This document shows positions 11,272 through 22,459 of a stretch of DNA of 64,000 nt, piece by piece. Both the position numbers and the translations under genes were made by a program. The stretch comes from Arion vulgaris (Eukaryota; Mollusca; Gastropoda; Stylommatophora; Arionidae): positions 61,055,152 to 61,119,151 of the forward strand of contig CM036755.1 in NCBI GenBank assembly GCA_020796225.1, read 5' to 3'. Within the stretch, counting starts at the first letter, position 1. Every line of letters begins with the position of its first letter. The notes beneath the pieces were generated by a model. It did no database searches, had not been told where the DNA came from, and saw nothing but the letters and a program-made list of their open reading frames with translations.

Positions 11272-11306
11272 TGCTTGATAAAGGTCTTGTTGGTCGAAAC
11301 GTTGCT
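11272..11306 (+). ncRNA. Second hammerhead-like motif, in the duplicated tail
   Basis: GCTTGATAAAGGTCTTGTTG then GTCGAAACGTTGCTG, the tandem partner of the 11084 motif 188 bp downstream. Helix II has an extra G-U-type change (GGTC/GGTC), weakening the fold. Confidence 0.4.
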
Positions 11307-11350
11307 GTATTTTGTCATTGTTTTTGTAATTTGTGAAACTACAGTACTTT

Positions 11351-11640
11351 GTGATTACGTGCTCTGTCTCTAGCCAGTTCACCCACTTCGCCGATAGTCA
11401 TATTCATGGTTTCTTTAATATCTTGTAGCCATCGTCTTCTTGGTCTGCCTCTGCGTCCTGGGACCCTGCCCTCTAACATTGTTGTTCCCATGCCATTGTG
11501 ACGCTTAATGTGATCAAAGTATCTAATTTTTCTGTATAGTATGTTGTTTATCAGCCAATTCTCTTTAACATTTAATTCTTTCAGGACATCAGTGTTCTTT
11601 CTTTTTCTGTCCATGGTATTCATATGTATATTTGTAGTAG
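11351..11640 (-). mobile_element. LINE post-RT tail fragment
   Basis: A 94-codon minus-strand frame: LKELNVKENWLINNILYRKI, RYFDHIKRHNGM, EGRVPGRRGRPRRRWLQDI, GELARDRARN. This is the C-terminus of a LINE polyprotein (KENWL...YFxHIxRHxG...GRRGRPRRRWLQDI). No RT core upstream within the window. The frame is open but lacks an independent start context, so it is a relic. Confidence 0.75.
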
Positions 11641-12755
11641 GGGTCCATATTGTAGTGATGATTGTGGTATTTAATGATGGTATACTTGGACGATAATATA
11701 GACAAACACTGTCATTACATGACTAGTTGTTTTTTTATAACTTCAAGTCTGAAAACAGGCCCTGTCTTTCTTTGAACATATTAAAGTTTTATGTCTAAGA
11801 GTAAAGGAAGACATAGAATATTACACTTAAAATAGTATACTCAATAATTGTGTGATTTTCTATAATAATAAGGTGACTGACAAAATGATCATGTCGTTTT
11901 TATTCCTCAGGCGATTCATAAATTACTATAATCAAATGTTTTATAATATACGTTAATTAAAATTATTTGTATTATTTCTATTGGAAAGTAAAAGATACTG
12001 TATGAATCGTATATTGGTTCACTTATTTATTTCTTCAATTCGGCAATTGACTTGTAGCGAACGGTACTGTCTGACCAACATTTACATGTTTATTTCATTA
12101 ACCATAACAAGGGAAGAGCGGAGGTTCACCGTCTGAAATGCAGTTGTTATCCTTTGAGTTGAGTTGTGCAACCACGACTACTAATAGTAATTGTGCGTTA
12201 ACTTAACACGATTTATTTCAGAAAGTAAACAATGAATGTGCACTGTTTAGCACAATATGTAGCACTTCTTACTGTAGATTACTTGGTGGATGTCACAGTA
12301 AACCAACAGAGTTTACACAGTCACAGCTGAATGACCATTCATTGACGACATGATCATCTGAGATGACGAACTCATCTTTTTTGTGAGATTAAACTATTTT
12401 CACGTTTCAAAGTCTGAAGCTATACTAGCTCTAAACTAACACTTGCCATCTCTCACTAAACAGATGCACTAATACCTCACTTCTTTAAAATGAAAATGAT
12501 ATAGTTCTACAAGATCCATGCAGTGCCTTAAACATTACGTTCTATAAAAAACATCTATCCCAAGGACGTAAAATTCCAAAATTCGCCATTTTTGTGGTGT
12601 TCATCATGAGTAGACACACGTTCGTCCATCTGTCTCTATGTTTACTAATTTACTCTCACCGTCACTCCCTAACTACACAAAAACGTCATTGTCTCGTAGT
12701 TATGTGTTGCGCCTCTGCTTAGAGAGTGCAACACATAGTCTCAACTATTAAATAT
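11641..12755. other. Unassigned AT-rich intergenic stretch
   Basis: No long frame, RNA gene or repeat match to the rest of the window was found on either strand. Confidence 0.5.
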
Positions 12756-12879
12756 CTAATTACATACTACACTAACTATCTGGCTAACTGTCCATTCCTC
12801 CGCTGCCACCTGGGGAGGGACTATGACACCCCCTGGAGACTTCACCGTCGCCCCGACGGCGAAATCCCAAAAAAAATCG

Positions 12880-13200
12880 CACAAGTAGTGTCCATAGGTT
12901 AGAGTTGTCGAGCTGAAGAACAAGTCACCTACGTAACGTGGCCACAACACTAACTATAACAGCCAACCATGGTCGAAAAGAAAGAAAATCTTGACGGATC
13001 TCAGGAAGACCCAGTTGAACGAGCAAAGGAACAAGTCACCTCACGTGATAACGTGGCTCCACAACAACTAACTATAACAGCCAACCATGGTCGAAAAGAA
13101 AATCTGACGGGATCTCAGGAAGACCCAGTTGAACGAGCTAAATGGGAACTAGTCACCACACGTCGTTGAACGTGACTCGTCAACTGGTCATAGGTGACCA
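12880..13200. repeat. Diverged tandem duplication, about 110 bp unit
   Basis: Two clear copies (about 12920-13029 and 13030-13146) share AACAAGTCACC, ACTATAACAGCCAACCATGG and CAGGAAGACCCAGTTGAACG. A third partial, more diverged copy follows (13147-13205, GTGACCATGG). The small open frame 12969-13169 only tracks these repeats. Confidence 0.75.
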
Positions 13201-13205
13201 TGGTT

Positions 13206-13534
13206 AACAACAACAGTAAACCCTCTGTGCTCGTGTGCTGAAACCATGTAATATAGAAATTAATCAGCATTTCATTAATTAATTGGAAAATATGCTCCAT
13301 ATAACTCCGGCGGCGACCCAACAGCGTAACACTTGGCCAATGTGAGGTGGCTGCACTGGGACATCCTAACCTCACATGATGTAGGATGGGTTTGATGGCA
13401 GCTTGCATCATTATGTCACTATCACTATGTCACTTTCCGCCTGTCAGAGTCTTGTCACACTATCTGAAATCTCAAACAAAAGAACTAGTTACAAACTGAA
13501 CATGATATGAAAAACATATCTTTATACTGGTCAA
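13206..13534. other. Unassigned stretch
   Basis: No recognised gene or repeat family. Confidence 0.4.
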
Positions 13535-14160
13535 ATCACCAACAGTATCTGACCTCTATGAGGAAATAATAACCAACTCCCGATCCCAGGGGATGAACAA
13601 TCTCCCAATATTCAACATAATACATCAAAAAATATATAATGTCCAAGCAACAACACTATATCACCTCCACGAGGTATTATTAACCATCTCCCAATCCCAG
13701 GGAATGAATGAGCTGCAAATATTAAACTCCATTATAAACGTCCAATATTCAACGCTGCTCCATTATCTCCTAAACTTCTTCTGTTAAAATTCCCCATCTT
13801 CTTATTAACATAATTAACACATCAAAGTGTAGGATTATGTACACGCGACGAAAGTCCACACTAAATCCGTCAATTAAACAAATCATAATTCCAAGGATCC
13901 GAAACACTCGGATCGACATCATATAACCTTCAGGAGGCAATAAAATCACCCCAAAGGAATAAAATAACGATTTCAAATGTGTCAAATATATTGCATTCGA
14001 CACAGCGCAACCTCAACGAGGTATTAAATTCCACAATATTCCACTTATTGAATCTACATTGCAGAAACTGAAGTCAATGAGACTTCAGTGTCCACTCAAC
14101 AAATCAAATAGTATCAACCACCCAATATTTGAGTTCCAATTTATATATACCAAAGGAATA
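13535..14160. repeat. Strongly diverged tandem-like blocks
   Basis: Blocks of roughly 115 bp recur with landmarks CACCTCCACGAGG or ACCTCTATGAGG, CAACTCCCGATCCCAGGG or CATCTCCCAATCCCAGGG, and CAATATTCAAC. Members at about 13540-13650, 13655-13760 and, weaker, 13915-14030 are heavily diverged. No coding potential seen. Confidence 0.5.
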
Positions 14161-14164
14161 AAGT

Positions 14165-15215
14165 ACCCAATCGATGCCAGTTTTGCCCGTGCAACATTTT
14201 CGCATCACCCAGTCAATGGCCACTCCAAACAATAGCGGAGATAGAATACAGCCTTGCTTTACTCCGGTTTCAACCATAAACCAGTCGCTGTGTCCACCAT
14301 CAGTGCGAACTGCACACTGTGAACCATCATAGAGGCTCTTTATAATGTTTATTATTTTGTCTGGTATTCCATGGCATCTCAGAATATTCCACAGAGAGAT
14401 TCTGTGTAGACTATCAAAGGCTTTTTAAAATCGATGAATTTAGTATAAGTGGTTGTTGCTTCTCAATATGTTTCTCCAAAATTAGTCGTAGGGTAATTAT
14501 TTGGTCTAAGCAGCTTCTCCCAGGTCTAAAACCAGCTTGTTCTTCTCTCAGGGTTGTGTCCACTGCTCCTTTGATTCTATTAAGAATGATTTTGCAGAAA
14601 GTCTTGGTCATTACTGATAATAGGGTGATCCCTCTCCAGTTGTTGCAATCTTTGAGATCACCTTTTTGGGGATCTTAACAATTATTCCCTTCTTCCATTG
14701 ATCTGGGACTGTTTCTTCTTCCCATACTTTATTAAATAGTTCTTGCACCTGGCTAATAGTTGTATCATCAGCCTAGTTGTATTTGAGCATTTCTGCAGTA
14801 ATGTTGTCATCACCCGCTGCCTTATTGTTTATCAAGGAATTGATTGCCTCCTTGACCTCAGCTACACTTATCATTTCTTCGTTAATTGGTAGGGAGCTGT
14901 TTCTTGCCTCTTCGTCAAACTTGAGTAGTACTGGTGGATCAGGTCTATTTAATATTTCTTCAAAACGTTCTGCCCATCTTTTCTTCTGCTCGGTATCTGA
15001 TGTTAGAACTTTACCATCTTTACTCTTGATTGAGCCACCCTTTGAAACAAATGTTCCAGTAAGTTGTTTTAGTGTGTTGTATAGCATTTTACTGTTTCCA
15101 GTCTTAGCTGCCTTTTCCCCTTCTTCAGCCAGTCGATTGACATATGCTCTTTTATATCTTCTAGCCGCTCTGTTCACTTCCTTGTCTTTTAGTCTATATT
15201 CCTCTTTAGCTCAAT
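14165..15215 (-). mobile_element. LINE reverse transcriptase fragment (RT core, RTE-like)
   Basis: Best-preserved RT in the window. Minus-strand order: a 134-codon linker (14773-15177) with NRAARRYKRAYVNRLAEEGE, RWAERFEEILNRPDPP and EVKEAINSLINNKAAGDDNI; then LREEQAGFRPGRSCLDQI (14414-14611); then, one frame over, KAFDSLHRISLWNILRCHGI and GVKQGCILSPLLFGVAIDW (about 14200-14400). NKAAGxD, QAGFRPGRS, AFDS and QGCxLSPLLF are standard RT motifs of non-LTR elements. The YxDD box and everything after it are missing, so the copy is truncated at about 14165 and frameshifted at least twice. Clade assignment to RTE-like is by motif resemblance only. Confidence 0.85.
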
Positions 15216-15559
15216 ACGTTAATATATTAATATCAATACAATATATTAATATCAATACAATATATTAAATACGTCAGACTAAATCTTTACCTGACACCTT
15301 TTAGGTCAGCTTCAAATCTATTTTGAGTTCTCATTAGGACATATCTAACCCTGTCTGATGTAGGGTACTCGAGAATTCACATCGCCACATAAAGTACACT
15401 TAGTCTTTTTAAATTAATGATTATTTTCTACGTAACCTCTCCGATATCGTCTCTAAGTGTGATCCTATCAGAATTATGTACGGTTGTATCACTTTTATGT
15501 ACACTTTTGTACATGAGTACAAAAGACAGAAATATATAATATTTCTATTTCACGTTATG

Positions 15560-16025
15560 TCATGCTTATAACGAGAGATTTTGTGTGTCATTAAGACATT
15601 TTGTAGAAATTGTGCTTTTTAAATTTTTCTAACGAATTTTCCCGTGTAGCAGCTTTTCAGGCAGATCTTCTCGTTTTTAAACTGCCAGAGTTTCTTTTAA
15701 TTGCTCAAATTTAACACAAGACATACAAGTTATCGTCTGTCCCGATTTTAAACTGCCAGAGGTTCTTTCAATTGCTCAAATTTAACACAAGACATACAAG
15801 TTATCGTCTGTCCCGATTTTAAACTGCCAGAGTTTCTTTTAATTGCTCAAATTTAACACAAGACATACTAGTTATTGTCCGTTACCGATAGGAATAGGAA
15901 CTTAATCTTATCTACACTGAGATCAAGGATCTCTGGAAGAATATCTCGATGGTTCCCCAATGGAACTAACCCAGTAGCTTTGGCACGAGATGCAAGCACC
16001 TAACCCCTATGCCACAGATACCCCT
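15560..16025 (-). mobile_element. SINE4 copy with internal tandem expansion
   Basis: Has the SINE4 body (TTTTCCCGTGTAGCAGCTTT, CCGATAGG, ACACTGAGATC) and the tRNA-like end (CACGAGATGCAAGC, CCTATGCCACAGA). Inside it, a segment of about 72 bp starting AAACTGCCAGAG and containing CTCAAATTTAACACAAGACA is present two and a half times (about 15680-15870); other SINE4 copies have it once. Confidence 0.8.
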
Positions 16026-16147
16026 TTCCCTCACGATGTAATTTATGTCAAAATACACACATTAAATGCATAGGGAATCTTTGTTCTAAAATGTGTCTAA
16101 ACAATGCACTAGCTTTTTATTGGTAGATGTATCATATATCTATGTTA

Positions 16148-16357
16148 GCCGTCTGCCCAGCGTGTTCGTAGCGCGTTGGACTACGGGTGACTATCCCTAT
16201 GTGTGTGCGGGTTCAATTCCGTGGGATGGCAGAAAAAGCCACAGATTCCCCAGATTTACGGTGTTTGTGGCACCGAACCGAAGGGTTACGATGTCCATGG
16301 CACCGAGCCGAAGAGCTGAAAAGCTCAAGTGCTGCTGGATCAGGAAAAAACCCAAAA
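16148..16357 (+). mobile_element. SINE1, complete, with target-site duplication
   Basis: tRNA-derived SINE of about 210 bp. Pol III A-box-like TAGCGCGTTGGACTA and B box GGGTTCAATTCC are followed by a tRNA-unrelated body (CACAGATTCCCCAGATTTAC, ACCGAACCGAAGGGTTACGA). It is flanked by 12-bp direct repeats ATATCTATGTTA at 16136-16147 and 16358-16369, and ends in an A-rich tail. The perfect duplication marks a relatively recent retrotransposition. Confidence 0.93.
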
Positions 16358-16564
16358 ATATCTATGTTAACTTTGATCATTTATTGAAGATATCGTCAAT
16401 GTATGAGCATATTCAAGCGCTGTCGAACGATTCATTGCATGACTTAATTTTAAATGTTGAAACAGCTTACTTGTCGAAACAGCCTCAAATAGCCATCAAC
16501 ATCAAATAGCATGTCATGAGCAGAACTTTCTCACCCTTACTGTCCTATATTCCGTCTCATAGGA

Positions 16565-17240
16565 CAGATCTCTGCAGCTATCATGCTCAAATCATAAGTT
16601 ACATCATGAATCCATCTTCTTAGTGGTCCTTCTCTTCTCTCCTTTGCCAGGATGCCTCCTTCCATGACGGTCTTCTCCAACTCTTTGTGTCTCATTATAT
16701 GTCTAAAACAGCGGTTCCAAAACTACGCATTACCGGAACCCCTTTTAAATACATTTAGCTGCCGCGTACGCCAAATGTTTCTATATATGAAAAACTTCTA
16801 ACGATGGAGTTATTATTAACCACACCAACATTCAAGCTGGCTCCAATTTCTCAGACTGCGGGAAACTTCAAATGAGCTTTCATTTTGTTCTGTCAGACAT
16901 TTAGACTCCGGTCTGATCCGGGTCTTTGATTTTGCAGCGGGACTAGTTTACCATTGCTTTTATACGTGCTATAAAAATTTACTTTTCTGTTTGAAATGTG
17001 ATCCGCGACCACAGTTTGGTAACCGCTGGTCTAAAATACTTCAATTTTCTCATTATTATTTGTAGCAACAACCAATTTTCTTTGATTTTGAATTCTTTTT
17101 GTATAGATCTGTTTGTTCTCTTCTCTGTCCATGATATACGGCGGACTCTTCTTGAACACTTATATTTAAAAGCACATATTTGTTGTTTTTCCACTGTCTT
17201 TTTAAATATCTGTGCTTCACACCAACACGTTGCCAATGCG
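16565..17240 (-). mobile_element. LINE post-RT tail, family C, interrupted by a MITE
   Basis: The piece at 17037-17240 encodes ICAFKYKCSRRVRRISWTEK and KEFKIKENWLLLQIIMRKLK on the minus strand. The piece at 16565-16700 encodes the continuation (RHKELEKTVMEGGILAKERR then a RRWIHDVT-like end). The two halves are separated exactly by the 320-bp MITE at 16709-17028; joined in order they follow the family C order. Confidence 0.75.
16709..17028. mobile_element. hAT-like MITE with perfect 8-bp duplication
   Basis: A 320-bp insert beginning CAGCGGTTCCAAAACTACGC and ending with the inverted match CCACAGTTTGGTAACCGCTG. The flanks are identical 8-mers GTCTAAAA at 16701-16708 and 17029-17036. CAGNGGTT-type termini and 8-bp duplications are hallmarks of hAT elements. 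There is no transposase, so it is non-autonomous. It inserted into the family C LINE relic. Confidence 0.9.
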
Positions 17241-17410
17241 AATATGTATCCTATTAGTATTATGACCTTTGTTTTCTTCTGAATTCCTTTCCATACTTAT
17301 CTTAACAGTCATCAGATTTAAAAAAACAACAACCAGGAAGTTAAAAAAATACGTGTTATATTGACCCAATTTCACATCTCGTGCCGTTGGTAAAGAAAAT
17401 GCTTAATTAA

Positions 17411-19865
17411 CTCCTTGTGGACCAAGCGCCACACTACGGGTTTTAGGTTAAACGACTTTTTACCAGGAGCCACACTACGTAGTTTTAGGTTAAACGACTT
17501 TTTACCAGGAGCCACACTACGTAGTTTTAGGTTAAACGACTTTTTACCAGGAGCCACACTACGGGTTTTAGGTTAAACGACTTTTTACCAGGAGCCACAC
17601 TACGTGGTTTTAGGTTAAACGACTTTTTACCAGGAGCCACACTACGTGGTTTTAGGTTAAACGACTTTTTACCAGGAGCCACACTACGTGGTTTTAGGTT
17701 GAACGACTTTTTACCACGAGCCACACTACGTAGTTTTAGGTTAAACGACTTTTTACCAGGAGCCACACTACGGGTTTTAGGTTAAACAACTTTTTACCAG
17801 GAGCCACACTACGTGGTTTTAGGTTGAACGACTTTTTACCAGGAGCCACACTACGTAGTTTTAGGTTAAACGACTTTTTACCAGGAGCCACACTACGGGT
17901 TTTAGGTTAAACAACTTTTTACCAGGAGCCACACTACGTGGTTTTAGGTTAAACGACTTTTTACCAGGAGCCACACTACGTGGTTTTAGGTTAAACGACT
18001 TTTTACCAGGAGCCACACTACGTAGTTTTAGGTTAAACGACTTTTTACCAGGAGCCACACTACGTGGTTTTAGGTTAAACGACTTTTTACCAGGAGCCAC
18101 ACTACGTAGTTTTAGGTTAAACGACTTTTTACCAGGAGCCACACTACGGGTTTTAGGTTAAACAACTTTTTACCAGGAGCCACACTACGGGTCGGGTTTT
18201 AGGTTAAACAACTTTTTACCAGGAGCCACACTACGTGGTTTTAGGTTAAACGACTTTTTACCAGGAGCCACACTACGGGTTTTAGGTTAAACAACTTTTT
18301 ACCAGGAGCCACACTACGGGTCGGGTTTTAGGTTAAACAACTTTTTACCAGGAGCCACACTACGTGGTTTTAGGTTAAACGACTTTTTACCAGGAGCCAC
18401 ACTACGGGTCGGGTTTTAGGTTAAACAACTTTTTACCAGGAGCCACACTACGTGGTTTTAGGTTAAACGACTTTTTACCAGGAGCCACACTACGTAGTTT
18501 TAGGTTAAACGACTTTTTACCAGGAGCCACACTACGGGTTTTAGGTTAAACAACTTTTTACCAGGAGCCACACTACGTAGTTTTAGGTTAAACGACTTTT
18601 TACCAGGAGCCACACTACGTGGTTTTAGGTTAAACGACTTTTTACCAGGAGCCACACTACGGGTTTTAGGTTAAACAACTTTTTACCAGGAGCCACACTA
18701 CGTGGTTTTAGGTTAAACGACTTTTTACCAGGAGCCACACTACGGGTTTTAGGTTAAACAACTTTTTACCAGGAGCCACACTACGTGGTTTTAGGTTAAA
18801 CAACTTTTTACCAGGAGCCACACTACGTGGTTTTAGGTTAAACGACTTTTTACCAGGAGCCACACTACGTGGTTTAGGTTAAACGACTTTTTAACAGGAG
18901 CCACACTACGTGGTTTTAGGTTAAACGACTTTTTACCAGGAGCCACACTACGTGGTTTTAGGTTAAACGACTTTTTACCAGGAGCCACACTACGTGGTTT
19001 TAGGTTAAACGACTTTTTACCAGGAGCCACACTACGTGGTTTTAGGTTAAACGACTTTTTACCAGGAGCCACACTACGTGGTTTTAGGTTAAACGACTTT
19101 TTACCAGGAGCCACACTACGTGGTTTTAGGTTAAACGACTTTTACAGGAGCCACACTACGTGGTTTTAGGTTAAACGACTTTTTACAGGAGCCAACTACG
19201 TGGTTTAGGTTAAACGACTTTTTACCAGGAGCCACACTACGTAGTTTTAGGTTAAACGACTTTTTACCAGGAGCCACACTACGTGGTTTTAGGTTAAACG
19301 ACTTTTTACCAGGAGCCACACTACGTAGTTTTAGGTTAAACGACTTTTTACCAGGAGCCACACTACGTAGTTTTAGGTTAAACGACTTTTTACCAGGAGC
19401 CACACTACGTGGTTTTAGGTTAAACGACTTTTTACCAGGAGCCACACTACGTAGTTTTAGGTTAAACGACTTTTTACCAGGAGCCACACTACGTGGTTTT
19501 AGGTTAAACGACTTTTTACCAGGAGCCACACTACGTAGTTTTAGGTTAAACGACTTTTTACCAGGAGCCACACTACGGGTTTTGGTTAAACAACTTTTAC
19601 CAGGAGCCACACTACGTAGTTTTAGGTTAAACGACTTTTTACCAGGAGCCACACTACGGGTTTTAGGTTAAACAACTTTTTACCAGGAGCCACACTACGT
19701 GGTTTTAGGTTAAACGACTTTTTGCCAGGAGCCACACTACGTGGTTTTAGGTTAAACGACTTTTTACCAGGAGCCACACTACGTGGTTTTAGGTTAAACG
19801 ACTTTTTACCAGGAGCCACACTACGTGGTTTTAGGTTAAACGACTTTTTACCAGGAGCCACACTA
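17411..19865. repeat. 42/41-bp minisatellite, seeded from a TTAA-MITE end
   Basis: About 58 copies of a unit containing GACTTTTTACCAGGAGCCAC ACTACGTGGTTTTAGGTTAA. Most units are 42 bp; those with ACTACGGG are 41 bp and usually carry AACAACT instead of AACGACT, so the two changes travel together. The left edge TTAA|CTCCTTGTGGACCAAGCG closely matches the terminus of the TTAA-flanked MITE at 47712-47848. A TTAA also occurs just right of the array (19877-19880), but without a matching inverted end. In 42-bp stretches the minus strand is open as a 14-residue repeat (APGKKSFNLKPRSV); 41-bp units break it, so this is not a protein gene. Confidence 0.93.
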
Positions 19866-19880
19866 AAGTGCGTTGCTTAA

Positions 19881-20225
19881 ATCTAAAAATAAATGGCTTG
19901 TAAAAACATGACTTTTCTCCTGGTCCCATAAGAGTTTTAACAGTGTTTTTCTCAATATCAAAACTAACGGCAAAGTATTGACTTCATTGTACCGTGTTTT
20001 CCCATATGGTTCAGTCACTGTCAGAATAAATGACACATCATTTATAGAGAGTGTAGCACAAAGAACGAACCCGATAACACCAGCAACATTTCGAGGGTTC
20101 TCATGACAAAATAGCATTTGTGGCTCAGTCCGGATACAAGCCCCCCAACTTTCGAAACGACAGACAAACGTCTTAACTACTTCTACATAAAGATCCTGAT
20201 ACCTTAAAATACCATATATTATGAA
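19881..20225 (-). mobile_element. SINE6 copy
   Basis: Minus-oriented member of the family seen at 59985-60250, 36180-36660 and 32540-32880. Shared landmarks: TTGACTTCATTG, GTTTTCCCATATGG, GCACAAAGAACGAAC, and a diverged tRNA-like head on the right (TCCGGATACAAG). Confidence 0.7.
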
Positions 20226-20269
20226 AATCAACCACATCCTTAAAATTATGTTTTAGTTTATTATGTATT

Positions 20270-20420
20270 TTATGTCTTTTTGTTATCTTGAAAAAGGCCT
20301 ATGTTCGAAACGTCTAGTACTGTTTATTTTAACATTTAATCATTAATTTTTCAGTACTTTTGTAATACTGTATATACCAATATTTGTTCAATCGCCCATT
20401 TACTCAGTATCACCGCAGCC
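20270..20420 (+). mobile_element. Penelope-like 3' tail remnant
   Basis: CTTGAAAAAGGCCTATGTTC then GAAACGTCTAGTACTGTTTA, followed by TTTTGTAATACTG, matches the order of the Penelope tail (CTTGATAAAGGCC...CGAAACGTTGCTG...TTTTGTAAAACTA). Only the tail survives, and the hammerhead-like core is decayed. Confidence 0.55.
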
Positions 20421-20667
20421 TTCCGCACGGTTTTCTCCAGATCTGATCTGACCGTCTCCGATTTGAATATTTTCTTACATCACATATTATGAAAACAGTT
20501 TTTCGACCCTAACTGTTAATCACTCTGTAATTTTATTTACGTTCGGATCTATTTATATTGCAATGTATACTGAAAACGCCAGCATACCGGCTTTGCGTCA
20601 TCGTTTAATATACTGCGATCATATATATCGGCTTTGAAGAGCGAAAGGGTTAATATACTATTGATCT
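20421..20667. other. Unassigned stretch
   Basis: No feature recognised. Confidence 0.4.
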
Positions 20668-20915
20668 TATTTTTCTTCGAACGCTCCATATCTACCACTT
20701 CTTAACCACTCAGTGTGATTTGTATGTGATCTGAGCCTAAGAGCGATTGTACACTGTGCCAGTTATGCACGTACAAGTAGGTCATCAAATCCGATTTCTG
20801 TAATGCTTTTATTTACTAGGGTAGCATTCCTAGGTCCTACATCAGTCGCAACTTACAACAAGCATTGTAGGTCGCAGTGGTACTATTCTTTGCTTCCCGT
20901 GTAGGCCCCCGACAT
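20668..20915 (-). mobile_element. SINE5 copy
   Basis: Plus-strand landmarks TTCTTCGAACGCTCCATATC, GTATGTGATCTGAGCCTAAG, CAAGTAGGTCATC, and TTGCTTCCCGTGTAGGCCCC. The core motif is diverged (GTCGCAACTTACAAC). Confidence 0.8.
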
Positions 20916-21254
20916 CACATGGGCGTACTATTTATCGACTGTCCCTTTATGATATAAATTAGAAAAAAATAAAGAGAATAAATATTTATTACTGTAAGAA
21001 CATTTAAACCTTGTGAAAAGAGCTATATGTAAATCAATGTAAATCTGTTCAACTTAGTAAACCGAAAACCGAAGTTAGTTCATCTATGCTGGAATAACTC
21101 ACGATAATGGATGGTAACAAATGAACTGTTCATTTATAGAGAGACATAAAACAGGGAACAAAGCAAATGGAGAACATTGGTAAAGTGCATACAGTCTGGA
21201 GATTTACGTGTGAAATGGAAAGGTTAAATTAAAATTAAAACTGTAGATTACCAT
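20916..21254. other. Unassigned AT-rich stretch
   Basis: No gene or repeat recognised. Confidence 0.4.
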
Positions 21255-21512
21255 ATTAGTCTCGCCGGGGTGTTCTTGGGGTTCACAAGGTAAGCAAAGA
21301 ATAATAACACTACAACCTACAAGACGTGTCGTAAGAGACGATAGATGTAGGACCTAGGGAAGCTACCAGAGTAAATTAAAAGCATTGCAGAAATCGGATG
21401 TGCTGTCCTACTTGTATAACGGGCACAATCTTAACTCGTTCTTAGGCTCAGATAACATACAAATCACACAGAGTGGTCGATATAGAGCGTGTGAAGAAGA
21501 AGAAAGAAGAAG
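21255..21512 (+). mobile_element. SINE5 copy with (GAA)n tail
   Basis: Starts CTCGCCGGGG, then GCAAAGAATAATAACACTAC, core GTGTCGTAAGAGACGATAG, CTTAGGCTCAGATAACATAC, and ends GAAGAAGAAGAAAGAAGAAG. Plus orientation as judged by the tail. Confidence 0.8.
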
Positions 21513-22459
21513 AATATTAGTCTCTGTAATCTCTGAGGTCCCCCTTTTGCATGAACGACCTGTTGCTTTTGTGTCCCCAATATCGGAGTAACATTGCTCT
21601 TTGAGTCTGTTGGTAGTCTGTTTATATGTCCGAACAATTTATTATTCATAGATGGTACCTCAGCCTATTGTGCAATGATGATGGTGATATGATTGAGTTG
21701 CTGGTATCGGTGATGATAGTGGTGATGTTGATATTGGTAATAACGATGATGGCGATGCTATGATTCAGTTGATGATGATGACTATGATAATAATAATTAT
21801 TGATTTCACCCCAAAAAGTGAACTATTTTATACAAACAATCTAAACTATGGAACACAAAACCGTTGTTGGAAATCAATCAATGCTAATCACATAAGATCA
21901 AAGACAGAAAGAAACAAGCCAGTTTCATATAATCCTATATTAACTTTACACTTCATTGCCCTCAGAATGCATTGTATTGATGAGATGTGATTAGCCCAGA
22001 TTACGGGTAGCAAGGTAGAGGTAAACATCAAAGAGAGGAGATGTAATGTTTCTCCTTGCCTTCGCTGGCCTACTTAAGGAGAGTTCTACAAAGGGAACTT
22101 TAACCATTTAACCCTTCCAAGCCGGTACACTGGTTTGCGTTATTGTTTTAATTATTTTGCTTAAAAGAGGACGACAAGTCAGTGTATTGGCAATTTCACT
22201 AACATCATCATCATCAGGTGTCTTGCCGGCTGGCGTAGACGAACATATAACTCTACAAGTCTCTGGTGTCTGCTATCAACTCATATATTGATGTTCTACC
22301 GTGCCATGAAGTCAGGCTATCCAAAATTGTCTCTCTCTGTCTTCCTCTGCCTCGTCTATCCTCAATTTTACCAGTTGTTACAATGGGATCCAAACCTCCC
22401 CTCCTCATCACATGTTATTTCACTGTACATTGCAATATAAATACCTTTCGGGGTAAATA
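21513..22459. other. Unassigned stretch with GAT-rich simple sequence
   Basis: Interrupted (GAT)n/(GGTGAT)n sequence at about 21675-21800. No gene recognised; short frames here have no domain I can name. Confidence 0.5.

Larger units (their letters stand above)
10372..11350 (+). mobile_element. Penelope-like element, right arm of inverted pair
   Basis: Reverse complement of the left arm. It starts inside the coding part at CATCCAGTGTGGCCGTCGGC, 5'-truncated relative to the left arm. It carries the same cysteine-rich segment (CGRRRCNTCAY, CNKAYIGET), the same frameshift between the CSVTL stop and the MLCDPVATHF frame, and the same 70-bp internal duplication (10763-10905). A one-base deletion near 10484 is private to this arm. 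After 11165 the 3' tail region is present a second time (11215-11350) as a direct duplication of about 190 bp containing another hammerhead-like motif. Confidence 0.85.

Noticed and set aside
14777..15268. 163-codon plus-strand frame
   Set aside because: Antisense shadow of the LINE reverse transcriptase linker; no domain.
17411..19861. Minus-strand frames encoding a 14-residue repeat (APGKKSFNLKPRSV), up to 173 codons
   Set aside because: They follow the 42-bp satellite exactly and break wherever a 41-bp unit occurs; no start context, signal or domain.
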